Shown here one piece after another: positions 35,315 to 44,639 of a stretch of 64,000 nt of DNA; the stretch's first letter is position 1, and each line of letters starts with the position of its first letter. A model generated the notes under the pieces. The model saw only the letters and a program-made list of their open reading frames with translations, made no database searches and was not told the origin of the DNA. The translations under genes and the position numbers were made by a program. The stretch lies in assembly GCA_020249775.1 (NCBI GenBank), contig JADCFA010000008.1, positions 274,255 through 338,254 on the forward strand, in the 5' to 3' direction. The stretch comes from Roseomonas sp. (GTDB lineage: Bacteria > Pseudomonadota > Alphaproteobacteria > Acetobacterales > Acetobacteraceae).

Positions 35315-36199
35315 TCACAGCGTGAAATCCTGCTGTTGCAAGTTCACCAATCCCTGGATTTGCAGGGTGATATCAGCAACACCGTCGCCCATATCAGCTT
35401 GCACGAAGGTATTGCCACCGGATTGATACCAGCGAATCTCTGCCACACCGCTCGCGCTGAAGGCTAGATTTTCGCGATATACAAAAGCCTGATCACCAGC
35501 CAGCGACGCATTGGTATCAATCGAACTGAACACCAGCAGATCGGAAAACTGCTGAAAATCCAGAATGACATCCATCGCGCTGGGCGTCGCCATGTCGTCG
35601 GTGGAATACATGAAGCGGTCAGCCCCCGCCCCGCCGGTGAGCCGGTCTGAATCAGCGCCACCCAAAATACTATCCGCGCCAGCGCCGCCAAAAATCGTGT
35701 CGAACCCCTTGTCACCGCGGAGGTAATCATCCCCCGTCAGCAGCCCGGCAGCGTCATCGCCATAAATCATATCGCTGCCATCCCAGCCGGAGACATAATC
35801 ATTCCCCGCGCCACCCTCCACACGGTCATTGCCGGCATCGGCGTATAGCTCATCCAGGCCGTCGCCACCACGGAGCGTATCAAAACCTCCGCCGCCCAAG
35901 GCCGTGTCATTGCCTGTTCCGCCGTCCAGAAGGTCATTTTCACCGGTCGACAGGGAGTTGCCATCACCGGTCAAATAATCATTACCAGCCTCGCCATACA
36001 GCGAATCGCCGCCAGTGGACCCGGTGAGCTTGTCATTGCCATCACCACCGTAGAGAACATCATTCCCAAGATCACCAAAGAGGGAATCATCCCCCCCATT
36101 CCCGAAAATCATGTCATTACCAGCACCGCCATTTGCCGTATCGGCGGAACTGGTTCCCGACCACATGTCGTTTTTCGTGGTCCCGGTCCAAACTGCCAT
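35315..36199 (-). CDS. RTX (hemolysin-type calcium-binding repeat) protein
   Basis: A 294-residue acidic protein. From residue 15 to about 190 it is built of GGxGxDxLx nonapeptides (GGAGNDMIFGNGGDDSLFG and so on), which form calcium-filled parallel beta rolls outside the cell. The last 100 residues (RFMYSTDDMATPSAMDVILD onward) resemble the serralysin-type C-terminal domain that carries the type I secretion signal. There is no enzymatic domain, so it may be a surface or matrix protein. No type I transporter genes are adjacent. GGGAG six bases before the ATG; a G11 tract lies about 41 bases upstream. Confidence 0.88.
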   Translation of the reverse strand: MAVWTGTTKNDMWSGTSSADTANGGAGNDMIFGNGGDDSLFGDLGNDVLYGGDGNDKLTGSTGGDSLYGEAGNDYLTGDGNSLSTGENDLLDGGTGNDTALGGGGFDTLRGGDGLDELYADAGNDRVEGGAGNDYVSGWDGSDMIYGDDAAGLLTGDDYLRGDKGFDTIFGGAGADSILGGADSDRLTGGAGADRFMYSTDDMATPSAMDVILDFQQFSDLLVFSSIDTNASLAGDQAFVYRENLAFSASGVAEIRWYQSGGNTFVQADMGDGVADITLQIQGLVNLQQQDFTL

Positions 36200-36239
36200 T
36201 GGTCACTCCCGTGTTTAAGGTTATGGGGGGACGATGGTG

Positions 36240-36250
36240 CCCCCCCCCCC
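36240..36250 (-). repeat. Homopolymer tract (G11 on the transcribed strand) in the RTX gene leader
   Basis: Eleven consecutive C on the plus strand (G on the coding strand of the RTX gene), ending 41 bases before its ATG. Six G on the plus strand at 36225-36230 could pair with it across a 9-base loop. Tracts of this length slip readily in replication. Confidence 0.85.
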
Positions 36251-36474
36251 GCGCAAGTCAAGTACAAAATGAAATAATTGCAGCCAGGGACTTTTTCACG
36301 GGCGAGGGTCTCTTTCGGATGCGCCTCATGGTTCCCTGGTCTGGCCCAAAAGCGTGACTCTGCCGCAACGGTGGCGAGTCGTCGCGAATCGGCCGGATGG
36401 CAAAACCGTAAAAAACCCTGGGCAAAGAACGGCTTCCGGCCTAGACTTCTGAATCACTCTGAAGCATTGCCTTG

Positions 36475-38940
36475 ATGTCCCGCCTCTTTATGCCAGCCCA
36501 TGCTGGGTCTCCCCTCGAACAAGGCGCCGTCAGGCGGCGCTTTGCCTCTCCCGATTTGCGCGCGCTGTTGCGCCGGCGCCTGATGGAATTCTGCGGACTG
36601 CTCGCCGCGCTTGTCGCGCTTGGGCTGGCCGCGGCGCTGCTGAGTTATGATGCCGCCGATCCTTCGTTGAATACGGCCACAAGCCGCCCGGTGGGCAATC
36701 TGGCGGGCCCGGCGGGGGCCATTGTGGCGGATATCCTGTTGCAATGCTTTGGCTATGCGGCGGCTTTGACCGTGCTCGCGCTACTCGCCTGGGCCTTCCG
36801 ACTGGCAACTCAGCGCGGCCTTGGCTTCATCCCTTCCCGCTTGCTGGGCCTTGCCCTTGGCCTGCCGCTTGGCGCGGCAGCGCTAAGCTTGGCTCGTCTG
36901 CCGCCGGAAGTTCCAAGCTTGGCGGGTGCTGGCGGTGCGTTCGGGCCAATGCTGGCGGATGGCATGATTTCCGGGCTTGCGGGCGTTTTTGGGCCTTTTG
37001 GCGCTGTATTGGCCAAGTCGGTCATTGTTTCTGCTGCAGTCGTGACAGCCTTTTTCGGTTGCGGCCTGAGCTTTGACGAATGGCGCGGCGCCGGGCGTGC
37101 GACACTTGGCGCCAGCCGGGCCGCCCTGGCTGCGGCACGCGCCAGGGCGGAACGGCTGCGCCCGACCGGGGAAACGGAAGCGAAGAGGCAAGGCTTCCTC
37201 GCCCGCCTTGCAGCACGCTTCAATTCTGGCACAGGCCGCCTGTTCCGCCGCCAGGAACCCGAAATCCCGCTCGGCCCGATGCTGCGCGCCGCCGATGCGG
37301 CGGCCGAGGCCATGCCGATCCGCCCTGAGGCGCCCGGGGCCGGGCGCGAAGCCCCACCAGTGCGCCCGCGCAAGGAGGCCGAGCCCGCGCGCCGGCCGGC
37401 GCAGCAGCCGGCTCTTGACTTTGGTGATGGCGCCTGGGCGCTGCCGCCGCTTGACCTGCTAACCGCCGCCCCCACGCAGCGCGTGGGCCGGCCTTCCGAG
37501 GAATCGCTGCAAGCCAATGCGCGCCTTCTGGAAAGCGTCTTGGAAGATTACGGCGTGCGCGGGCGCATTGTGGAAATCCGCCCCGGCCCGGTGGTGACGC
37601 TTTACGAATTGGAACCCGCCCCCGGCACCAAATCCGCGCGCGTGATTGGCCTGGCTGATGATATCGCGCGGTCCATGAGCCTGATTGCGGTCCGCATCGC
37701 AACCGTGCCAGGGCGCAATGTGATCGGCATTGAAATGCCCAATGCCAAGCGCGAGACGGTGTTCCTTTCCGAAATGTTCAGCGATGAGAGCTGGCATCGC
37801 CACCAGGGCAAGCTACCCTTGGCGCTGGGTAAGGATATCAGCGGGGCGCCGGTGATCGCCGATCTGGCGCGCATGCCGCATTTGCTGATTGCCGGCACCA
37901 CGGGTTCGGGCAAATCGGTTGGGATCAATACCATGATCCTGAGCCTGCTGTATCGCTTCAGCCCCGATGAATGCCGCTTCATCATGATTGACCCGAAGAT
38001 GCTGGAGCTTTCGGTCTATGACCGTATTCCGCATCTGCTGGCGCCGGTGGTGACGGAACCGGCCAAGGCGATCGGCGCGCTGAAATGGACAGTGCGGGAG
38101 ATGGAGCGCCGCTACCGGGCGATGAGCCAATTGGGCGTGCGCAACATCGCTGGCTACAACGAAAAAGTGACGGCTGCGCGCCAGCGCGGCGAAGTGCTGA
38201 CGAGGCGCGTGCAAACAGGCTTCGATCCGGAAACGAATAAGCCGGTGTTTGAGGATCAGCCGCTGGCGCTGGAAGCACTACCCATGATTGTGGTGGTGAT
38301 TGATGAAATGGCCGATCTGATGATCGTGGCCGGCAAGGAAATTGAAGCCGCCGTGCAAAGGCTGGCGCAAATGGCGCGTGCGGCGGGAATTCATGTGATT
38401 ATGGCCACGCAACGCCCTTCGGTGGATGTGATCACCGGCACGATCAAGGCGAATTTCCCAACGCGCATTTCCTTCCAGGTGACATCCAAAATTGATAGCC
38501 GCACCATCCTTGGCGAACAGGGTGCTGAACAATTGCTGGGCCAGGGTGACATGCTGCATATGCCGGGCGGCGGACGCGTTGCCCGCGTACATGGCCCCTT
38601 TGTGTCAGATACTGAGGTGGAGCGGATTGTTGAATTCCTCCGCGCCCAGGGTGAGCCCGCCTATGTTGATGAAGTGACCGAAACAGAGGATGAGGATGAT
38701 TCCGTTGCCATGCTCGGCATGCTGGGCGGCAACACGGACGCAGAAGGATCGCTCTATGATCAGGCGGTGGCGCTGGTCACGCGCGAAGGCAAGGCGAGCA
38801 CAAGCTTCGTGCAGCGGCATCTCAACATCGGCTATAACCGCGCGGCTAAACTGATTGAGCAGATGGAGCGCGAAGGCGTGGTGGGTCCGGCCAATCATGT
38901 TGGCAAGCGGGAAGTATTGGCGCCGGGGCCGAGAGAATAA
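36475..38940 (+). CDS. ftsK: DNA translocase FtsK
   Basis: An 821-residue septal DNA pump that clears chromosome ends at division. The N-terminal part has about four membrane segments (residues 35-190), then a Pro/Ala/Arg-rich linker. The RecA-like motor follows with Walker [15 protein letters not shown] and Walker [16 protein letters not shown]-terminal winged-helix gamma domain ([16 protein letters not shown] to [17 protein letters not shown]) reads KOPS sequences. The size is typical. The ATG at 36475 directly follows a TTG in frame. It stands alone, with an unrelated RTX gene divergent upstream. Confidence 0.95.
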   Translation: MSRLFMPAHAGSPLEQGAVRRRFASPDLRALLRRRLMEFCGLLAALVALGLAAALLSYDAADPSLNTATSRPVGNLAGPAGAIVADILLQCFGYAAALTVLALLAWAFRLATQRGLGFIPSRLLGLALGLPLGAAALSLARLPPEVPSLAGAGGAFGPMLADGMISGLAGVFGPFGAVLAKSVIVSAAVVTAFFGCGLSFDEWRGAGRATLGASRAALAAARARAERLRPTGETEAKRQGFLARLAARFNSGTGRLFRRQEPEIPLGPMLRAADAAAEAMPIRPEAPGAGREAPPVRPRKEAEPARRPAQQPALDFGDGAWALPPLDLLTAAPTQRVGRPSEESLQANARLLESVLEDYGVRGRIVEIRPGPVVTLYELEPAPGTKSARVIGLADDIARSMSLIAVRIATVPGRNVIGIEMPNAKRETVFLSEMFSDESWHRHQGKLPLALGKDISGAPVIADLARMPHLLIAGTTGSGKSVGINTMILSLLYRFSPDECRFIMIDPKMLELSVYDRIPHLLAPVVTEPAKAIGALKWTVREMERRYRAMSQLGVRNIAGYNEKVTAARQRGEVLTRRVQTGFDPETNKPVFEDQPLALEALPMIVVVIDEMADLMIVAGKEIEAAVQRLAQMARAAGIHVIMATQRPSVDVITGTIKANFPTRISFQVTSKIDSRTILGEQGAEQLLGQGDMLHMPGGGRVARVHGPFVSDTEVERIVEFLRAQGEPAYVDEVTETEDEDDSVAMLGMLGGNTDAEGSLYDQAVALVTREGKASTSFVQRHLNIGYNRAAKLIEQMEREGVVGPANHVGKREVLAPGPRE

Positions 38941-38949
38941 GCATCTTTT

Positions 38950-39147
38950 AGCGCCCACCGGCGCATGCGGATCAAGCACCGCATCCAGTAATGCCGTGAA
39001 CCGCGCGCCGTAAGTCCAAACCAGCGCACATTCCACAACACGCCCCGGAAAGGCCGCGCGCAGCAGCGCGCGATAGGCCGCCATCTGCCGGAGATAGAGC
39101 GGCGCCACCTGGTCGGCCATCAGCCGGCCATTCTCCTCACCCGCCAA
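38950..39147 (-). pseudogene. Remnant resembling the C-terminus of AddA
   Basis: About 60 codons on the minus strand read VAPLYLRQMAAYRALLRAAF followed by GRVVECALVWTYGARFTALL, which looks like the last part of the AddA nuclease domain (double-strand-break repair helicase). Neither the helicase part nor addB is present, and the frame runs on without its usual stop into ftsK antisense. I read this as gene debris left by a deletion or rearrangement. Confidence 0.5.
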
Positions 39148-39179
39148 GGGCGCTTCCGCGAGGCTCCCGGGGCCAAGGT

Positions 39180-39454
39180 CCGCCTGAATAGGAAAGCCGA
39201 TCCAGAAATTCCCCCATCACCTTGCGGGCGCGCCTGACATTTGGGAGATCTCTGGCAGTTTCGAACAACGACCTCGTGCGACCCGCCGCATATCCTCGCC
39301 CAAGCCTCTCCGGAAATTCCCCGTGACGCTTCCCTGGATGGCCGAGCGGATCCAAAGGGGGCGATCGTATCGCTGCGCCCGCATGCCAGCCAAGCTCAGC
39401 GATCCACCCCGCTAATCGGCCTGCGACCCTGAATGGGAGCAGCCGCCGCACCAT
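39180..39454 (-). pseudogene. Gene debris, possibly a LysR-type regulator C-terminus
   Basis: A 105-codon frame on the minus strand ends with RSLFETARDLPNVRRARKVM then GEFLDRL, which weakly resembles the final helix of LysR-family regulators. The earlier part of the frame is not recognisable and no DNA-binding domain is present. Between ftsK (38940) and the ABC permease (39459) I see no intact gene. Confidence 0.25.
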
Positions 39455-39458
39455 GTCT

Positions 39459-40295
39459 TCAGCCCTTCACACCGCCGATCGTCAGGCCACGGATGAAATG
39501 ACGCTGCACGGCCAGCACCATCAACACGACCGGCAGGGTGATAAGGGTAGACGCAGCGTAAATGCCGCCAAGGTCGAGGAAGTCGAAGGTCATGAAGCTG
39601 TAAACCAGAACAGGTAGCGTTTTGGTCTCGACCCCGGCGAGGATCAGCGGAAACAGAAAACTGTTCCAGGCGAAGATCAGGGCCAGGATTCCTGCCGAAA
39701 CCAGGCCGGGGCGAACCAGCGGCAGGGCGATGCGCAGGAAGACACCAGCGCGCGAGCAGCCATCGATCCGCGCCGCCTCCTCAAGTTCGATCGGCACCTC
39801 CTCAAAGAAGCCGATCATGATCCAAGTGATCAAGGGCACCGTGATCAAAAGATGCGCGAAGATCAAGCCGAAATAGCTGTCCAAGAGACCGAGGAAGCGA
39901 AAGACAATGAACCATGGAACCAGAAAGGCGATACCGGGGATCATGCGGCAGACCAAGATGCCGAAGGCGAAGCCCCGCTGGCCGTAGCGCGCAATGGCGT
40001 AGGCAGCAGGCAACCCAAGAAGCATTCCAAGCGCGACAGCACCGAAGGATACCACGACACTGTTCCAGGTGTAGCGTACAAACTGCCCCTGAGCGAAGAC
40101 GTTGCGCACATTCTCCAGGGTTGGTGTGAAGAAAAATACCGGTGGGTATTCGGTGATCTGATCATGGGTCTTGAAGCTGTTCAGGGCCATCCAAAAGAAC
40201 GGGAAGACGAATACGCCAAGAACCAGCGCAAGGCCGAGATAGAATAGCACCCGGCGCATGATGCGCCCGGCGCGCCTTCCCGAAGCGGCGCTCAT
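39459..40295 (-). CDS. Carbohydrate ABC transporter permease (MalG-type)
   Basis: A 278-residue inner-membrane protein with six membrane segments. The EAA loop is visible (EEAARIDGCSRAGVFLRIAL), which docks to the ATPase. ALNSFKTHDQITEYPP after the first helix and the C-terminal FIRGLTIGGVKG are typical of the second permease of sugar (CUT1) importers. It overlaps its partner permease by 4 bases. The binding protein and ATPase genes that normally accompany such pairs are absent on both sides. Confidence 0.92.
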   Translation of the reverse strand: MSAASGRRAGRIMRRVLFYLGLALVLGVFVFPFFWMALNSFKTHDQITEYPPVFFFTPTLENVRNVFAQGQFVRYTWNSVVVSFGAVALGMLLGLPAAYAIARYGQRGFAFGILVCRMIPGIAFLVPWFIVFRFLGLLDSYFGLIFAHLLITVPLITWIMIGFFEEVPIELEEAARIDGCSRAGVFLRIALPLVRPGLVSAGILALIFAWNSFLFPLILAGVETKTLPVLVYSFMTFDFLDLGGIYAASTLITLPVVLMVLAVQRHFIRGLTIGGVKG

Positions 40296-41329
40296 ATCTG
40301 CCCTCGGCGCTGCGTCACCAGCACAAGATTACCGGCCAGGATGACGAAGAACAGCACTACCAGCAAAGCGCTGGCATAGCCGAAGTTGAGATACTGGAAG
40401 GCCTGTTCGAAGATGTAGAGATTCAACGTCTGTGAGGCGATGCCCGGACCCCCCTGGGTAGTGACGTAGATCTGATCGAAGGTTTTGAGCGAATCCATCA
40501 GCCGCAGCATCGCCGCCGCCACGATGGTCGGGCGAACCAGGGGGATGGTGATACGCCAGAAGACCTGCCAAGGGCTCGCGCCATCAATCTGCGCCGCCTC
40601 ATAAAGATCATTGGGCAGAGAGACCAAACCCGCCAGCGTGATCAGCATAATGAGCGGCGTCCATTGCCAAACATCAAAAAGGATCAGCAAGGGCATGACC
40701 AAATTGGCATCCGCGATCCACCGCTGAGGCGGCAGCATAAGCAAATCCGCGAACCAGACGAAGATGCCACTCGATGGGTTGTACATATTGCGCCAGACCA
40801 GCGAAAGCGCGACCGGCGTGCCGGCAATCGGCAATAGCAGCAGCGTGCGCGCCAATCCCTTGCCAATGAACTCGCGGTTCAGCAATTGGGCAAGACCAAC
40901 GCCGAGGATCACCTCGATCGTTACCGATACACCGGTGAAATAAATCGTCACCCAAAGCGCGTTGCGGAAACCAGGATCAAGGGCAAGAACATCGGCGTAA
41001 TTGCCGAGCCCGACCCAGGTTGCTGGCGCAGTCGCCGATCCGGACCAGCGATAAAAACTGAGCCAAACGGTGTAAATGACCGGAAAGGCAACGACCGCAA
41101 GCAAGAAGATCGCCGCCGGCAGGATGAAGAACCAGACGATGTGTCGGTCAATCCACTCACCCAGGCCATGCGCGGGTGAGCGCCAGGATACCGGGTTCGC
41201 TATTTTTGTTGAAACCTTCGGGAGCGCCGACGCGAGCCGAGAACTCGGCCACACCGGCTGGCGCGGGTTCCTGGTCACCCGGCATCGTGGCCGCCACGCG
41301 GCTTGGCATGGCCTCGGCCCCGGCCACAT
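40292..41329 (-). CDS. Carbohydrate ABC transporter permease (MalF-type)
   Basis: About 345 residues as opened at ATG 41329. Homology starts only near residue 55 (GEWIDRHIVWFFILPAAIFL), so the first 50 residues (MWPGPRPCQAAWRPRC...) look like translated foreign sequence and the true start may be missing. Six helices follow, with the EAA loop YEAAQIDGASPWQVFWRITI and the conserved SLKTFDQIYVTTQGGPG. It is coupled to the MalG-type gene downstream. A rearrangement at 41180-41400 may have removed the operon's upstream part. Confidence 0.85.
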   Translation of the reverse strand: MWPGPRPCQAAWRPRCRVTRNPRQPVWPSSRLASALPKVSTKIANPVSWRSPAHGLGEWIDRHIVWFFILPAAIFLLAVVAFPVIYTVWLSFYRWSGSATAPATWVGLGNYADVLALDPGFRNALWVTIYFTGVSVTIEVILGVGLAQLLNREFIGKGLARTLLLLPIAGTPVALSLVWRNMYNPSSGIFVWFADLLMLPPQRWIADANLVMPLLILFDVWQWTPLIMLITLAGLVSLPNDLYEAAQIDGASPWQVFWRITIPLVRPTIVAAAMLRLMDSLKTFDQIYVTTQGGPGIASQTLNLYIFEQAFQYLNFGYASALLVVLFFVILAGNLVLVTQRRGQI

Positions 41330-41421
41330 GGCTCGCCTATCTGACCTTCGCCAAGGACTGGCGTCGGATACATTCTCGTGTCATCGTTAGAAACGTGCAC
41401 CGAAACATGAGGGGAAGGCCG

Positions 41422-42534
41422 ATGAGACTGGCAAGCTTCAATGTCGAGAACATGTTTGATCGTGCGATCGCACTGAATAGAACCACCTGGGCCGATGGCC
41501 GCCCTGTATTGGAGGCGCACCGGCAGCTCAACTCGATCCTCAATAAACCCCGCTACGCGGCGGCTGATAAGGCCAAGATACTCCAATTGCTTGAAGCCAA
41601 CGGCATGCTCAAGTCTGACGAGGGTCCGATGATGCTGCTCCGCAAGATACGCGGCCAATTGCTGAGGCGGCCGCGGAAGGGCGCCGTTGAAGTGGTTGCT
41701 GAGGGTCGCGACAGCTGGGTCGGATGGGTTGATTTGAAGACCGAGGCAGTTGATGAAAGGGCGACAGAAAACACGGCCCGTGTCATTGCCGCAATGAATG
41801 CTGATGTACTGGGTGTGGTGGAGGCCGAGGATCGAACCACACTTGGCCTTTTCAACCGAAAGCTCATGCCCGCCATAGAAGCAGAGCCCTATGCGCAGGT
41901 GATGCTCATTGACGGCAATGACGACCGCGGCATTGATGTCGGCCTGCTGACGAAGGATGGCTACCCCGTCCGTTCCATTCGAACCCATGTCTACGATGCG
42001 GATGCCGGCGGCATCATCTTCAGCCGCGATTGTGCGGAGTACGAAATTGGTCTGCCTTCCGGGCAATCCCTGTGGGTTCTTGTCAATCACTTCAAAAGTA
42101 AGGGCTATGGCACGCGCGCCAACAATGACGCCAAGCGGCGGCGCCAGGCGCAGCGTGTGCGTGACATTGTCGAAGCGCGTCTGGCCGAGGGGCATGCGTT
42201 TGTTGCCGTTATCGGTGATCTCAACGATACGCCCGATAGCGCGCCGCTAAAGCCCCTTTTGGCGGCGAGCTCACCGCTGCGCGATGTTGCCGATCACCCG
42301 AATTTCGATGATGGCGGGCGTCCGGGAACGCATGGGAACTGCGCTGCCGGGTCCAAGCTTGACTATATCCTGCTGTCGCCCGCGCTGTTTAATGTCGTGC
42401 GCGCCGGTGCGATCGAGCGACGCGGCATGTGGGGCGGCAAGAATGGAACACTTTGGCCACGCTTTGAGGAAGTGGAGCAGGCCTTACACGCGGCATCCGA
42501 TCACGCTGGGTTATGGGTTGATCTGGACTTATAG
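41422..42534 (+). CDS. Endonuclease/exonuclease/phosphatase (EEP) family protein
   Basis: A 370-residue phosphodiesterase-fold protein. The family's active-site series is present: RLASFNVENMF (Asn), VLGVVEAED (Glu metal ligand), VNHFKSKGYG (His), VIGDLNDTPDSAPL (Asp/Asn), and a final SDHAGLWVDL (Asp-His). No signal peptide is visible, and the substrate (DNA or a phosphoester) is unknown. The ATG at 41422 has GGGGAAGG three bases upstream; the reading frame continues upstream to 41176 but that part overlaps the permease leader. Confidence 0.85.
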   Translation: MRLASFNVENMFDRAIALNRTTWADGRPVLEAHRQLNSILNKPRYAAADKAKILQLLEANGMLKSDEGPMMLLRKIRGQLLRRPRKGAVEVVAEGRDSWVGWVDLKTEAVDERATENTARVIAAMNADVLGVVEAEDRTTLGLFNRKLMPAIEAEPYAQVMLIDGNDDRGIDVGLLTKDGYPVRSIRTHVYDADAGGIIFSRDCAEYEIGLPSGQSLWVLVNHFKSKGYGTRANNDAKRRRQAQRVRDIVEARLAEGHAFVAVIGDLNDTPDSAPLKPLLAASSPLRDVADHPNFDDGGRPGTHGNCAAGSKLDYILLSPALFNVVRAGAIERRGMWGGKNGTLWPRFEEVEQALHAASDHAGLWVDLDL

Positions 42535-42880
42535 ATCAGTTCATTTCTCTGCGCTGGTTTGGGTGTAAATCGAATATTTTGGCATCAATATCTTGCCCGT
42601 GTTCGGCGCCGCTGATGTCGCGGCGCTGGGCAGAAACACGTGGTTATCTGGAAGATTGCATCCAAACCCGAATGTCGTGCTGCCCATAGCATATGGGCCA
42701 TACATCAGACGCAGCTGATTGCTTGTTATTGAAAGTCAGTCAGAGCGGTTTCACGCCAAATGGCATCACTTGGCTCTCCAGAAAAGGCGACCAAACAAAA
42801 GTTTAGATGGTCTTCCATGAACCAAATTGAACGGGAAACGCTCTATTGGCGGGATTTCGAACTGCTCTGATTGAGCCCAA
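42535..42880. other. Non-coding gap between the EEP gene and the porin
   Basis: About 350 bases without a credible gene. Composition is nearer 50 percent GC than the surroundings. It contains REP-like palindrome 2 (42755-42774). Nothing else is recognisable. Confidence 0.6.
42755..42774. repeat. Palindromic REP-like element 2
   Basis: GCCAAATG, four bases, CACTTGGC: seven of eight positions pair. Same core geometry as the elements at 7349 and 62760. Confidence 0.5.
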
Positions 42881-42913
42881 GACAAAAAAGGCGGCAGGGT
42901 TTCCCCTGCCGCC
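42881..42913 (-). terminator. Rho-independent terminator of the porin gene
   Basis: GGCGGCAGGG pairs perfectly with CCCTGCCGCC around TTTC. On the minus strand it is followed by CTTTTTTGTC. It lies 23 bases after the porin stop. Confidence 0.9.
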
Positions 42914-42936
42914 CGTTTTGCCGAGTGATCCGAAGA

Positions 42937-44463
42937 TCAGAAGGCGACGCGCACGCCAGCCATCAGCACGTCGATGTCACGTGTGGTGCTGCCGTTCTTG
43001 AAGGTCGCCAGCGAACCAAAGGACGTCACACCCGTACCAGCCACCGCCGGAGCACCAGTGAGAATGTTGTCATCCCGAACCTGGTTATAGTTCGCGAACA
43101 GGATCATACCCGGCGCCATGGTGTATTGCAGGCCAATGCCCCAATAGGTCTGTTCGCGGTCCTTGAACGGTACATTGGAGGCGTTGGTGCCGTTATCCTG
43201 CTTGGCGACGCCGTACTGGCCGCCGAATTGCCAGGCACCAAGGGTGTAGGTAGCGCCCAGGATCCAATGATCACTGCCATCAAGCTTAGGGTTGATGGTG
43301 GAGGTCATCTGGTCGCGATAATTACCCCAAGCGTATTCGCCGCCAACCTGGAAGCCGTAAGCAGCCACCAGCAAGCCAGCGCTATACATGGTCAGGTTCT
43401 GGGTACGAACTGCCGAGCGCTCTGGCACGGTAGCAGATGCGCCAACGGAAGTCTGGGCAGAGTCAGCTTGCAATGCACCAAAGCTCGCGCGCACACCGAA
43501 ATCACCAAAGGTGCCGCGATAGCGGATGATGCCCGCCATGGCGTTCATCACGCCAGTGCGGTCACGCTGGAACACCGCGTTGGAGGTCGGAACGTCAGCC
43601 CGTTCACCTTCGTTGTTCTGCGGCGCGTAGGAGAAACCGACATCGAAGCCGAAGAATTGCGGCGACAGGTAGATGATCTTGGTCGCGTCACCGCCGTCCT
43701 GGAACTCAGTCATCAGGTACGGGGCGGTGCCACCAAGGCCTGATTGCGGCTGTGCGACGAATTCATCCCAGCCGGAGCTCACGCCGAGCCACAGCGTGCC
43801 GGGCGGGGCAACGCGCATCAGACCCTGCGCATTGTCTTCCTGACCGAAACGCAGTTCACCCCAAGAACCCTTCACGAAGCCGTAAAGCTCATCCAGGTCC
43901 ACCCCAGTGCCCGAACCATTGGACCCGCGGGGGTTATACGCGGGAGTATTGGCAGCGGCTGTGCTTGTATCCATGCCGCCCATGTTATCCATTTGGAATT
44001 CCATCATGGCGCCGTACCGCATGCCGTTGGCGGCAACGCCGTCAACATACACGTTCAGTTCGGCTTCCGTGCGGAAGTCGTTACGCTGACGACCGAGCCG
44101 GTTGTTGACTCCCGCCGCAGCCCCACGAGAGCTCGCAACTGCAGAATCAGCGCTGTCAGAGATGTTGCCAACGGAGAAGTCGAAGAAACCACCCAGGCGC
44201 ACCACGATACCGCTGGTCGTCGGGGTTTCGGGACGGTTCGGCACGCCATCAGGGCCATGCGGACCGGCGCCGGTGATGCCGACCGGGGTCTGGAAGAGGG
44301 CGGCGGCGGTGCCGGCGGGCGCCACGGAAGTCGCGGGCAGCGGCGGCGGAGCAGCCGGCGCAGCGGCCGGACGGGCAGCCGGGCGGGCCTGCTGGGCATT
44401 GGCAACCGGCGCGAGCAGCGCGAGGCCGACAACAGCCGTTGTCCCCAGAAGAATTTTACGCAT
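42937..44463 (-). CDS. General outer-membrane porin (Porin_4-like)
   Basis: A 508-residue exported protein. The signal peptide is KILLGTTAVVGLALLAPVANA, followed by an unusual Ala/Pro linker of about 35 residues, then a beta-barrel with the Gly/Asp/Tyr-rich strands of trimeric porins and a C-terminal phenylalanine (AGVRVAF) needed for Bam insertion. RYGAMMEFQMDN and LYGFVKGSWGELRFGQED are typical of alphaproteobacterial porins. GAGGAGG lies upstream, and a small GCCGGA/TCCGGC hairpin sits just before it in the leader. Highly expressed by appearance, with strong terminator and ribosome site. Confidence 0.9.
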   Translation of the reverse strand: MRKILLGTTAVVGLALLAPVANAQQARPAARPAAAPAAPPPLPATSVAPAGTAAALFQTPVGITGAGPHGPDGVPNRPETPTTSGIVVRLGGFFDFSVGNISDSADSAVASSRGAAAGVNNRLGRQRNDFRTEAELNVYVDGVAANGMRYGAMMEFQMDNMGGMDTSTAAANTPAYNPRGSNGSGTGVDLDELYGFVKGSWGELRFGQEDNAQGLMRVAPPGTLWLGVSSGWDEFVAQPQSGLGGTAPYLMTEFQDGGDATKIIYLSPQFFGFDVGFSYAPQNNEGERADVPTSNAVFQRDRTGVMNAMAGIIRYRGTFGDFGVRASFGALQADSAQTSVGASATVPERSAVRTQNLTMYSAGLLVAAYGFQVGGEYAWGNYRDQMTSTINPKLDGSDHWILGATYTLGAWQFGGQYGVAKQDNGTNASNVPFKDREQTYWGIGLQYTMAPGMILFANYNQVRDDNILTGAPAVAGTGVTSFGSLATFKNGSTTRDIDVLMAGVRVAF

Positions 44464-44639
44464 TTAAGTCCTCCTCATAGCCGGAAAATCCGGCAGTGTT
44501 CCTCGGCCCCTGCCCCCGGCAGGAAGGAGGCGCCAAACACCCATTAAGGGCGCCCGTAGCCTCCAGACCTTCCCAGACTATGATCATTTCAGCGCGCCCG
44601 CCGCAACCTCTCAGAAAGGTCTGACGCGACTTGGCCACA

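Larger units (their letters stand above)
34564..35895. repeat. Tandem segmental duplication, copy 2
   Basis: This is the second unit, with the complete RTX gene continuing beyond the repeat to 36199. Since only this copy has the full gene, copy 1 is likely the derived one. Leader sequences (34564-34690) differ from copy 1 at only a few positions. Confidence 0.85.

Noticed and set aside
34144..35895. Repeated runs such as CATCGCC/GTCATTGCC that look like minisatellites
   Set aside because: They encode GGxGxD repeats in both RTX copies and are explained by the protein.
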